Below are positions 26,101 through 33,943 of a stretch of DNA of 64,000 nucleotides, in pieces; within the stretch, counting starts at the first letter, position 1; each line of letters opens with the position of its first letter. The notes beneath the pieces are model-generated. The model did no database searches, had not been told where the DNA came from, and was given only the letters and a program-made list of their open reading frames with translations. Origin of the DNA: Arthrobacter sp. TMP15 (GTDB lineage Bacteria > Actinomycetota > Actinomycetes > Actinomycetales > Micrococcaceae); NCBI RefSeq assembly GCF_039529835.1, contig NZ_CP154262.1, positions 434,001-498,000 of the forward strand, given 5' to 3'. Made by a program: the position numbers and the translations under genes.

Positions 26101-26655
26101 TTAAGGGGCGGTGGTGGCCTCTGCAGTGGGTTCCATTGCAGCCTTAGTGGTGGCCTCCGGTGTTGGTACCAAGTTCTTGTACTCGGCCAACGTGCCATCA
26201 AGCACGGGGACCTTCAACGTGGCGCTTTCACTTCCGGCACCGGACTGGCTTAGTTCAAGGGTCTCGAGGCTGCCCGGGCGTTGCGCCACGGTGCTGAGAA
26301 TGGCTTTGTCGGCCTTGTCATTGAGAACCAGCGGTGTACCGGGCTTTACGGAGATTTCCGTTTGTGCGCCCGCGGCACCATTAAACGTCAGGGTGATATC
26401 CGAATCTGACTGGTTGTAGAACGTGCCAATAACCCGACCTGGTGCACCAGCGGCATCGGAGATGATCAGCACGTTACGCAGTTCCAGCTGGCCCATATCC
26501 AGGCGGACTCCATCTGATGCGGAGTAAACCAAGGTGGTGCTTTGCTGGTTGATGGCACTGCAACCGGTGAATGTCATGGCACCAACACCAATGGCTGCAA
26601 TCAGGCTCAAGCGTTGCGCTCGTTTGGTACCGCGAATGCCGGCAGCGATTCTCAC
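26101..26655 (-). CDS. LpqE-like secreted lipoprotein
   Basis: A 184-residue exported protein. The N-terminus has a basic start, hydrophobic stretch and lipobox FTGCS near residue 32. The mature part is mainly beta (LDMGQLELRNVLIISDAAG; IGTFYNQSDSDITLTFNG), followed by a low-complexity Ala/Thr/Pro tail of about 20 residues. Its place, divergent from carD and followed by ispD-ispF-cysS-rlmB, is the same as that of lpqE in M. tuberculosis, which supports the assignment more than sequence alone. Function is unknown; copper chaperone-like (DUF461) folds look similar. Confidence 0.72.
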   Translation of the reverse strand: MRIAAGIRGTKRAQRLSLIAAIGVGAMTFTGCSAINQQSTTLVYSASDGVRLDMGQLELRNVLIISDAAGAPGRVIGTFYNQSDSDITLTFNGAAGAQTEISVKPGTPLVLNDKADKAILSTVAQRPGSLETLELSQSGAGSESATLKVPVLDGTLAEYKNLVPTPEATTKAAMEPTAEATTAP

Positions 26656-26930
26656 GTCAATAACTCCTCATGGAAAAGACAAAATATCTTTGCCCAGCTT
26701 ATCCGTAAAACTGACAAATGTACTCTTCCGTCCAGGCGTGGCAACTTTAGTGTTGGCACCTCAACCTCTACGATGCATCTCATTGATTTTTAGTCAAGGG
26801 GTGAACAATTCTCCAATTGTTGGAGGAATTGCGCGGTCAGCGTAGCGCCTGCGGCCGCTGACCTGCGGAAACTCAAGGGAGTGGTTAGTTAACCGTGGTA
26901 AACTAGGTTCATTGGAAAGGGAGAATCCAC

Positions 26931-27413
26931 ATGCTTTTTGAGGTCGGCGAGACAGTAGTTTATCCACATCACGGTGCGGCGAAGATCGAAGAGATCAAGA
27001 TGCGTACCGTTCGTGGTGAAGAGAAAATGTATCTCAAGCTCAAGGTTGCGCAGGGGGATCTGACAATTGAAGTTCCCGCAGAGAACGTAGACCTTGTTGG
27101 GGTTCGCGATGTTGTAGGTAAAGAAGGGTTGCTGCACGTATTTGAAGTGCTGCGCGCAGAGTTTACGGAAGAGCCCACCAACTGGTCTCGCCGTTACAAA
27201 GCAAACCTGGAAAAGCTTGCATCCGGTGATGTTATTAAGGTTGCAGAAGTAGTTCGCGACCTGTGGCGTCGAGACAATGACCGCGGTTTGTCGGCAGGCG
27301 AGAAGCGTATGCTCGCCAAGGCACGGCAGATCCTTATTTCCGAGCTGGCTCTGGCGGAGAAGACTGATGAAGACAAGGCAGCAGAAGTCCTTGACGAGGT
27401 TTTGGCTTCATAA
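26931..27413 (+). CDS. carD: CarD family RNA polymerase-binding regulator
   Basis: A 160-residue CarD protein. The N-terminal RNA polymerase-interacting domain starts [20 protein letters not shown] and includes the [18 protein letters not shown] stretch. The C-terminal helical DNA-binding domain contains [17 protein letters not shown] and the [21 protein letters not shown] block with the conserved Trp. It stabilises open complexes at many promoters, including those of rRNA operons. A clear ribosome binding site (aaaggga) precedes the ATG, and taaact at about 26900 may be the -10 element. Confidence 0.96.
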   Translation: MLFEVGETVVYPHHGAAKIEEIKMRTVRGEEKMYLKLKVAQGDLTIEVPAENVDLVGVRDVVGKEGLLHVFEVLRAEFTEEPTNWSRRYKANLEKLASGDVIKVAEVVRDLWRRDNDRGLSAGEKRMLAKARQILISELALAEKTDEDKAAEVLDEVLAS

Positions 27414-27432
27414 GCTCTAAGTATTTTTCTAA

Positions 27433-27470
27433 AGGAAAACCCCTGCACCCGTTGGTGTGGGGGTTTTCCT
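27433..27470 (+). terminator. Terminator after carD
   Basis: Arms aggaaaacccctgcacc (27433-27449) and 27454-27470 pair over 17 positions with two G-U wobbles, loop cgtt. It would separate carD from ispD, although no U-tract follows. Confidence 0.75.
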
Positions 27471-27515
27471 GTGCCAGTGCCTGTGCCTGTGCCAATGCCA
27501 ATGCCAATGCCAGTG
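27468..27515. repeat. Hexanucleotide tandem repeat between carD and ispD
   Basis: Eight 6-bp units in a row: cctgtg, ccagtg, cctgtg, cctgtg, ccaatg three times, ccagtg. The general form is cc(t/a)(g/a)tg. It touches the distal arm of the carD terminator and lies about 85 bp before ispD. Confidence 0.85.
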
Positions 27516-27599
27516 CCAGGTGAGGAACTAACCCAAGTAACTGGCCATTCGCCTAGCGGCTGCGGCACGAACGCCGGGCGGCCGACTAATGTAGTTGCT

Positions 27600-28379
27600 A
27601 TGACAGAGGTGAAGGCCGGTTCGTGTGCCGTGGTGATAGTTGCAGCAGGTTCGGGCCAGCGCCTGGGCCATGGGGTTCCCAAGGCGCGAGTGCCGCTGGG
27701 CAATGAGGCAATGCTTGTGCATGCCGTTCGGGGCGTGCTGAAAGCCGGAATTGCTGCCCAAATTTGTATTGCCATTCCTGCAGAGGACCCGGAACTGTTG
27801 ACATTATGCCAACGGCTAGGCGCAGAAGCTGCCAACGCGGGGTTGACGTTTAGTGTGGTTGACGGCGGAGCGCAGCGCTCAGATTCGGTTTACGCCGCAC
27901 TGGCCGAGATCGCGGTTGGCGTCACCACTGTGATGATCCATGACGCCGCCCGGCCGCTGACGCCGTCGGGTGTTTTCAACCGTGTGGCCGCAGCGCTGCG
28001 TGACGGCGCAAAAGCCGTCATCCCGGCGCTGGCAGTTTCAGACACCATCAAAACCGTTGCGCCAACCAATTTACCTGCCACGGGTGCGGGGGTGGAGAAG
28101 GTTGTGGGGACCCCACCCAGAAGCCAACTTCGTGCAGTGCAAACGCCCCAGGGTTTTGAACTGGAAACCTTACGTAGGGCCTACGCACACGCATTGACGC
28201 TGGACGAGGACGCGGCCGCACGCATCACAGATGACGCCATGCTTGTGGAAGCCATTGGCGAAGAGGTGTACGTGGTCCAGGGCTCAACTCACAGTTTCAA
28301 AATCACCACACCCATGGATCTTTTGTTGGCTGAAGCCATGCTGGAGGGGCCGCTGCGGCCCCGCTGGATTGAGGGCTGA
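27600..28379 (+). CDS. ispD: 2-C-methyl-D-erythritol 4-phosphate cytidylyltransferase
   Basis: A 259-residue enzyme of the MEP isoprenoid pathway, making CDP-methylerythritol. The CTP-binding loop is VVIVAAGSGQRLGHGVPKA at residues 11-29; later motifs are VDGGAQRSDSVYAAL near residue 91, IHDAARPLTP near 118 and VQTPQGFELETLRRAY near 180. The ATG at 27600 is chosen because it opens directly before the CTP loop; the open frame upstream only translates the hexamer repeat and spacer. No strong ribosome binding site is visible. ispF follows after 6 bp. Confidence 0.93.
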   Translation: MTEVKAGSCAVVIVAAGSGQRLGHGVPKARVPLGNEAMLVHAVRGVLKAGIAAQICIAIPAEDPELLTLCQRLGAEAANAGLTFSVVDGGAQRSDSVYAALAEIAVGVTTVMIHDAARPLTPSGVFNRVAAALRDGAKAVIPALAVSDTIKTVAPTNLPATGAGVEKVVGTPPRSQLRAVQTPQGFELETLRRAYAHALTLDEDAAARITDDAMLVEAIGEEVYVVQGSTHSFKITTPMDLLLAEAMLEGPLRPRWIEG

Positions 28380-28385
28380 GCGGCT

Positions 28386-28928
28386 GTGATAATGCCACGC
28401 ACAGGGATTGGTATTGATATCCACGCCTTCGCCCCGGAAGACCAGCCCGCGCCACTGTGGCTGGCTGGATTGTTCTGGGAAGGCGAACGCGGGCTCAGTG
28501 GCCATTCCGACGGCGATGCCGTTGCCCACGCAGCCGCCGACGCCTTGTTCTCAGCCGCAGGGGTGGGCGATCTGGGCACTCATTTTGGTACTGACCGGCC
28601 CGAATACCAAGGTGCCTCAGGGGTGAGTTTGCTGGCCGAGGCGGCAAGAATTGTGCGGGGGGCAGGGTTTGAAATCGGCAATATTGCTGTGCAGTTCGTC
28701 GGGAACCGGCCCAAGTTCTCACCACGGCGCAGGGAAGCCGAAGCAACACTCAGCGCAGCCGCCGGAGCACCGGTATCAGTGAGCGCCACCACCTCAGACG
28801 GCTTGGGGTTTCCCGGCCGCAATGAGGGGATCACAGCCGTTGCCACCGCACTGGTTGTCAGTACGCACTCACGTCCAGACTCAGCGCTGCCGCAGATCCC
28901 CAGGCAACAAGATAGCCTAGAAACGTGA
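28386..28928 (+). CDS. ispF: 2-C-methyl-D-erythritol 2,4-cyclodiphosphate synthase
   Basis: A protein of about 180 residues. The zinc ligands are in GIDIHAF (Asp, His) and the conserved block [15 protein letters not shown] follows near residue 40. The phosphate-binding stretch DLGTHFGTD and the C-terminal [15 protein letters not shown] are both typical. The start is GTG at 28386 or ATG at 28392. The C-terminal tail is about 15 residues longer than in many homologues. The stop overlaps the cysS start by 4 bp. Confidence 0.95.
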   Translation: MIMPRTGIGIDIHAFAPEDQPAPLWLAGLFWEGERGLSGHSDGDAVAHAAADALFSAAGVGDLGTHFGTDRPEYQGASGVSLLAEAARIVRGAGFEIGNIAVQFVGNRPKFSPRRREAEATLSAAAGAPVSVSATTSDGLGFPGRNEGITAVATALVVSTHSRPDSALPQIPRQQDSLET

Positions 28929-30343
28929 CTTTGCGATTCTACGACTCCGCCACTGCCTCCGTTCGTGACTTTACCCCGCTGAAGCCAGGGCAGGCCTCGC
29001 TGTATTACTGTGGCGCCACAGTACAGGGTGAGCCGCATATTGGCCATGTCCGTTCTGCCCTGGCCTTTGACCAGCTGACACGGTGGCTGCAGGTGTCCGG
29101 CTACGGAGTTACGGTTGTCCGCAATGTCACCGATATTGATGACAAAATCTTGGTCAAAGCGGCAGAAAACAACGAGCCGTGGTGGGCGCTGGCATACCGG
29201 TTCGAGCAGGCTTTCGGGGACGCCTATGACGCCTTGGGGATCCAGAAACCCACCTATGAGCCTCGCGCCACGGGCCACATTCCTGAGATGCACGCCCTCA
29301 TTGAAACCCTGATCGAGCGAGGCCACGCCTACCCCGCCCTGGATGATTCCGGCGACGTGTACTTTGATGTTCGCTCCTGGGGGCCGTACGGTTCCCTGAC
29401 CCACCAGAGCATTGATGACATGCAGGCAGCGCCCGACGCCGATCCCCGGGGCAAGCGCGACCCCCGCGACTTTGCGCTGTGGAAGGGTTACAAGCAGGGA
29501 GAACCGGAAACCGCCCGGTGGGAATCTCCTTGGGGTGCCGGGCGTCCCGGCTGGCATTTGGAGTGCTCAGCCATGGTCACCAAATACCTGGGCACCGAGT
29601 TCGACATCCATGGCGGCGGGCTGGACCTGCGCTTCCCCCACCACGAAAATGAGATGGCGCAGTCCCAGGCGGCCGGGCACGGCTTCGCGAATTTTTGGAT
29701 GCACAACGGCATGGTCACCTACAACGGTGAAAAAATGTCCAAGTCCATTGGCAATACCATCAACCCGCGCGAGATGCTGGAACTTGCACGCCCGCTCGTG
29801 GTCCGGTACTACCTGGGCCAAGCCCACTACCGTTCGGTGCTTGACTACCGCCCGGGCTCGCTAACCGAGGCTGCGGCCGCCGTTGAGCGTATTGAAACAT
29901 TCATGCACGCTGCGGCAGGCCAGCTTTTCCCGGGAGGGGATGGGGGAGCTGTTTCTCAGATCCCTGATGGCTTCCGTGCTGCCATGGATGATGATCTGAA
30001 CATCCCCGCAGCTCTGGCGGTGCTGCATGAGAGCGTCCGTGCAGGCAATACTGCGCTGGCCGCCAAGGACACCGCCGGCATCGAAGCCGCCTTCAGCGCC
30101 GCCGTTGGCATGAGCGCCGCGTTGGGAATCAACCCACTTGATGAACAGTGGGCTGATGGTGCCGGATCCCCGGCAGTCCTTGGCGCATTGGATCACTTGG
30201 TGCAGGCGCAGTTGGCGGCTCGTGCCCAGGCCCGCGCGGGGAAGAATTGGGCAGAATCTGATCAGATCCGTGACACGTTGGCCGCGGCAGGCATTGACAT
30301 TGCCGATTCGGCCACGGGTTCAAGCTGGTCACTGCGCAAGTAG
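28925..30343 (+). CDS. cysS: Cysteinyl-tRNA synthetase
   Basis: A 472-residue class I synthetase charging tRNA-Cys. Zinc ligands include Cys in [10 protein letters not shown] and HLECSAM. The HIGH motif is [11 protein letters not shown] near residue 35 and KMSKS is [10 protein letters not shown] near residue 270. The full C-terminal helical and anticodon region is present, which separates it from the shorter mycothiol ligase MshC. It begins with GTG overlapping the ispF stop (GTGA). The spacer behind it (30344-30588) holds a weak hairpin but no gene. Confidence 0.95.
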   Translation: MTLRFYDSATASVRDFTPLKPGQASLYYCGATVQGEPHIGHVRSALAFDQLTRWLQVSGYGVTVVRNVTDIDDKILVKAAENNEPWWALAYRFEQAFGDAYDALGIQKPTYEPRATGHIPEMHALIETLIERGHAYPALDDSGDVYFDVRSWGPYGSLTHQSIDDMQAAPDADPRGKRDPRDFALWKGYKQGEPETARWESPWGAGRPGWHLECSAMVTKYLGTEFDIHGGGLDLRFPHHENEMAQSQAAGHGFANFWMHNGMVTYNGEKMSKSIGNTINPREMLELARPLVVRYYLGQAHYRSVLDYRPGSLTEAAAAVERIETFMHAAAGQLFPGGDGGAVSQIPDGFRAAMDDDLNIPAALAVLHESVRAGNTALAAKDTAGIEAAFSAAVGMSAALGINPLDEQWADGAGSPAVLGALDHLVQAQLAARAQARAGKNWAESDQIRDTLAAAGIDIADSATGSSWSLRK

Positions 30344-30588
30344 CCCCGTCACGGCACTAAAATCGACGTAGGGTGTGCGAGGAGCGTGTATTAAGCACCC
30401 TGCGCGGGCGTGAGTATGCACACTTTTGTGCCTGCATACCACTGAATTTGCGATCAGGCCGTAAGCTATTAGCTACGGGTTTGTAGTTTCCCGTAATGTG
30501 GTGTGCCTAAAATTTGCGCACCGAATAGATTTGTTTGACGAATTTCGGGGCCAAGCTAGGGCGCCGCACCAATCGTAAGGGTTTCACC

Positions 30589-31578
30589 ATGGCCAACAGT
30601 TCCCGTTCCGGCGCCGTCCGCAAGCTCAAAAAGGGTCCCATCAAGGGCACAGGCGGGCTTGGCCGCAAGGCACTCGAGGGCAAGGGGCCCACACCCAAGG
30701 CCGATGAGCGCACGTACCACAAGGCGTTCAAGAGCAAGGAACTTGCCGATCGTTCGGCGGCCAAGCGCACCGGCACCAGTAACTCCCCGCGCCGCAACAG
30801 CGGCCCCAAGGGCAAGGCCACGGAAGAGCTCGTGACGGGGCGCAATTCGGTGGTTGAGGCACTGCGCGCCGGTATTCCGGCCAAGGCGCTGTACGTTGCT
30901 GTGCGCGTTGACATGGACGAGCGCGTCCGCGAATCAATCAAGCTGGCCACGGAGCGCGGTATCCCGCTGATGGAAGCGCACAAGCCCGAGCTGGACCGTC
31001 TCACTGAGGACGCCATCCACCAGGGTCTAGTTCTGCAGATTCCCCCGTATGAATACGAAGATGCCGTGGATGCGGCCAGCGAGATCATGGCTAAGTGGAA
31101 AAAGGGGCACATCTCCAACGCCCCACTGATCGTTGCCCTTGATGGCATCACCGACACCCGCAACTTGGGTGCGATCATCCGTAGCGTGTCGGCGTTCTCC
31201 GGTCACGCCGTCATAGTCCCCGAGCGCCGCAGCGCAGGAGTCACGGCGGCAGCCTGGAAAACAAGCGCCGGTGCAGCTGTGCGCGTTCCCGTTGCCAAAG
31301 CCCCCAACCTGAACCGTGCCATCGGTGCGTTTCAGAAGATGGGCTTCTTTGTGCTGGGGCTCGACGGCGATGGCGACATTTCGCTGCCAGCGCTCACTTT
31401 GGCGCAGGAGCCTGTCTGCATCGTGGTTGGTTCAGAGGGCAAGGGCCTGTCCCGTTTGGTGCGCGAGAACTGCGACCAGATTGTCTCCATCCCGATCGAT
31501 TCAGCCATGGAGTCCTTGAACGCTTCCATGGCCGTGGGCATCAGCCTGTACGAGATCTCGCGTCAGCGAGCGGTCTAG
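30589..31578 (+). CDS. rlmB: 23S rRNA (guanosine-2'-O-)-methyltransferase RlmB (SpoU/TrmH family)
   Basis: A 329-residue SPOUT methyltransferase acting on the ribosomal peptidyl-transferase region (G2251 in E. coli numbering). A basic, Gly/Lys-rich tail of about 95 residues precedes the substrate-binding domain, which starts ELVTGRNSVVEAL. The knot motifs are visible: DGITDTRNLGAIIRSVSAF, IVVGSEGKGLSRLVRENCD and IPIDSAMESLNASMAVGISL. The ATG at 30589 has gtaaggg before it; a TTG at 30535 is not needed. glgX follows after 8 bp. Confidence 0.92.
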   Translation: MANSSRSGAVRKLKKGPIKGTGGLGRKALEGKGPTPKADERTYHKAFKSKELADRSAAKRTGTSNSPRRNSGPKGKATEELVTGRNSVVEALRAGIPAKALYVAVRVDMDERVRESIKLATERGIPLMEAHKPELDRLTEDAIHQGLVLQIPPYEYEDAVDAASEIMAKWKKGHISNAPLIVALDGITDTRNLGAIIRSVSAFSGHAVIVPERRSAGVTAAAWKTSAGAAVRVPVAKAPNLNRAIGAFQKMGFFVLGLDGDGDISLPALTLAQEPVCIVVGSEGKGLSRLVRENCDQIVSIPIDSAMESLNASMAVGISLYEISRQRAV

Positions 31579-31586
31579 GCATAACC

Positions 31587-33779
31587 ATGGCAGTTACAGT
31601 TATCGAGGCTATAAGTAGCCTGGGGGCTGCTCTGTCGCGACATTTTCCGCTAGGTATCAGTTCAATCCCCAGCGAACATGGCTCGACGGCGGCCAACGTG
31701 GCAGTTTATGCCCCTGCGCACCGCGACGTGGTGCTGTGTTTCCAGCCTCCCGGCGGGGTGTGGAAGGCAGTTCAACTCCCTGACAAAACCGATGGAGTCC
31801 ACCACGGTCTTGTTGCAAACATCCCCGTGGATAGCCGCTACGGCTTCTATACGGACTTTGCCGCTACGCAGGAAGAAATGCTGCTGATCGATCCCGAAGC
31901 GGTGCAGCTGCTGTTGGATCCTTACGGGCACTACATAGTCCAGGAGGATTCTTCAGGAGGTGATAGCAGGTACCTCTCGGTGCGCATGGATTCTGACTTT
32001 GACTGGGGCACAGTCACACGCCCCAACACCCCGAGGCGTGAAACCATTTTCTACGAAGCCCATGTTCGCGGGCAGACAATGCTGCATCCGGACGTGCCAG
32101 AAGAGATCCGCGGCAGCTATGCGGGTATGGCGCACCCCGTCATGATCAAGCACCTGCAGGACCTGGGTGTGACCGCCGTCGAACTTTTGCCCATTCACTT
32201 TCATATTGACGAACCGCACCTGCGTGAAACCGGAATGAGCAACTACTGGGGCTATAACACCCTAGGGTTCTTTGCCCCGCACGTTGAGTATGCCAGCGCC
32301 GGCGCACGCGCATCAGGTCCGGCCGCCGTGCAGGCTGAGCTCAAGGGCATGATCAAACTGCTGCATATGGCAGGCATTGAAGTGATCCTTGATGTTGTGT
32401 ACAACCACACGGCCGAGGGTGGTCCTAACGGGCACACTTACAGCTGGCGCGGTTTGGCCGAAGAGCAGTATTACCGCCAGCGCGACGGCGCATACTATGA
32501 CACCACCGGTTGCGGTAATACCTTGAACTTCGGCAATCCGCACGTGATCAAGATGGCAATGGATTCCCTTCGTTACTGGGTGCAGGAGTTCCATATAGAC
32601 GGTTTCCGCTTTGATTTGGCCGTCTCGCTAGCCCGCGACGGTGTGCATGAGTTCACCAACCAGCACCCCTTCCTGCTGGCGGCAGCCACTGACGGCGTGC
32701 TGTCCTCAACCAAGCTCATTTCCGAGCCATGGGATGTTGGCTACGGCGGCTGGCAGACAGGGAATTTCCCGACGGGTTGGGCCGATTGGAATGACTCCTT
32801 CCGCGATACTGTGCGTGAGGTGTGGCTCACCGACAGGGCAGCCATGCTTGATGGTTACCACCACAATGGACTGGCCACTTTCGGTGACGCCCTGGGCGGG
32901 TCCAAAGAGTTATTTGCCTCCTCGGGGCGTAGTTCTTTGGCCTCGATCAACATGGTCACGGCGCACGACGGTTTTACGTTGGCTGACCTGACCGCGTACA
33001 ACGAAAAGCACAACCTGGATAATCAGGAAGACAACCGTGACGGCACGGACAATAACCGCAGTTGGAACCACGGGGTTGAGGGCATCACCAATAACCCGAC
33101 AACGCTGGCCCAGCGCGCCCGAACCAGCCGCAACCTGATGGCCACCATGCTGCTGGCCATTGGTATTCCCATGATTACCGCCGGGGATGAGCTGGGGCGC
33201 AGCCAGGGCGGAAACAATAATGTCTACTGCCAAGACAACGAGATCGCATGGGTTGACTGGAGCATGGACGAGGAGTCCAAAACCATGCTGGCGGCCACCA
33301 CCCGCCTGATTCAGATTCGCAAGGATTTCCTTGCCGCCCAGCCAAGCAGCTACCCCACACGTGGCGGGCAGTCCTTCATTCACTGGTTTGGTGCTGACGG
33401 CCTGCCCATGACCGGGGACCGCTGGACGAATCCGCATGAACGCGTGCTCACCATGCTTGTTGGTTCACCCGATGGCACAATTGACGGGCTGATCATCTTC
33501 AACACCGGTGTCACCGACGAGGAGGTTATCCTACCCGCCAACCCGCGCTTTGATACGGCCCCTGATGGCGATTCGGAGGCGCCTGTGGAGGAAGAAACGG
33601 ATCTTTCCGTCAGCAGCCCCTACATGCTGCGAATGACAACAGAGGCTCCCTCTCATACGGACGACGGCGAGCCCACCTTCCGTCTACCCCGTTCCCTCCC
33701 GCTGTTCAAAGCAGGAGAGCCGGTACGCGTCAACGCTAATACGGTTCAGCTCTACAGCAACAAACTCCCCGAGTCTTAG
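31587..33779 (+). CDS. glgX: Glycogen debranching enzyme GlgX (isoamylase type)
   Basis: A 730-residue GH13 enzyme that removes alpha-1,6 branches from glycogen after phosphorylase action. An N-terminal CBM48-like domain (to about residue 150) is followed by the catalytic barrel. Catalytic residues by position are nucleophile Asp343 (GFRFDLAVSL), acid/base Glu380 (LISEPWDVG) and Asp461 (TAHDGFT). The VVYNHTAEGG motif precedes. The order of conserved regions fits GlgX/TreX rather than branching enzymes. It lies just behind rlmB and before the convergent glgP. Confidence 0.92.
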   Translation: MAVTVIEAISSLGAALSRHFPLGISSIPSEHGSTAANVAVYAPAHRDVVLCFQPPGGVWKAVQLPDKTDGVHHGLVANIPVDSRYGFYTDFAATQEEMLLIDPEAVQLLLDPYGHYIVQEDSSGGDSRYLSVRMDSDFDWGTVTRPNTPRRETIFYEAHVRGQTMLHPDVPEEIRGSYAGMAHPVMIKHLQDLGVTAVELLPIHFHIDEPHLRETGMSNYWGYNTLGFFAPHVEYASAGARASGPAAVQAELKGMIKLLHMAGIEVILDVVYNHTAEGGPNGHTYSWRGLAEEQYYRQRDGAYYDTTGCGNTLNFGNPHVIKMAMDSLRYWVQEFHIDGFRFDLAVSLARDGVHEFTNQHPFLLAAATDGVLSSTKLISEPWDVGYGGWQTGNFPTGWADWNDSFRDTVREVWLTDRAAMLDGYHHNGLATFGDALGGSKELFASSGRSSLASINMVTAHDGFTLADLTAYNEKHNLDNQEDNRDGTDNNRSWNHGVEGITNNPTTLAQRARTSRNLMATMLLAIGIPMITAGDELGRSQGGNNNVYCQDNEIAWVDWSMDEESKTMLAATTRLIQIRKDFLAAQPSSYPTRGGQSFIHWFGADGLPMTGDRWTNPHERVLTMLVGSPDGTIDGLIIFNTGVTDEEVILPANPRFDTAPDGDSEAPVEEETDLSVSSPYMLRMTTEAPSHTDDGEPTFRLPRSLPLFKAGEPVRVNANTVQLYSNKLPES

Positions 33780-33820
33780 TGCGGCACTGAGCAGTTGGGC
33801 TGCGCCCCGACGCTGCGCCG

Positions 33821-33888
33821 GCTGTTGAGGTTGGAGATGATGACACCCATCGTTCCTCCGGGGTGTCATCATCTCCAACCTCAACAGC
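33821..33888. repeat. Long palindrome, family A copy 2 (28-bp arms)
   Basis: Arms 33821-33848 and 33861-33888 are exact reverse complements; the left arm starts gctgttgaggttggagatg; the loop is atcgttcctccg. The arm core and loop match the palindrome at 22883-22952. It lies between the convergent genes glgX and glgP. Confidence 0.9.
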
Positions 33889-33943
33889 GCGTAGGGTGCA
33901 ACGGCGCGTGGGGTGCGCAGGAGGAGTGGGTACGGTTCGGGGC

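Noticed and set aside
27471-27599. Upstream start for ispD through the hexamer repeat
   Set aside because: It would add about 43 residues of Val-Pro/Met-Pro repeat and spacer before the conserved CTP loop.
28925-30343. Mycothiol ligase MshC instead of cysteinyl-tRNA synthetase
   Set aside because: The length of 472 residues and the full C-terminal anticodon region fit CysS, and the gene order is that of mycobacterial cysS.
30535-30588. TTG start for rlmB
   Set aside because: The ATG at 30589 follows gtaaggg and opens directly on the typical basic tail.
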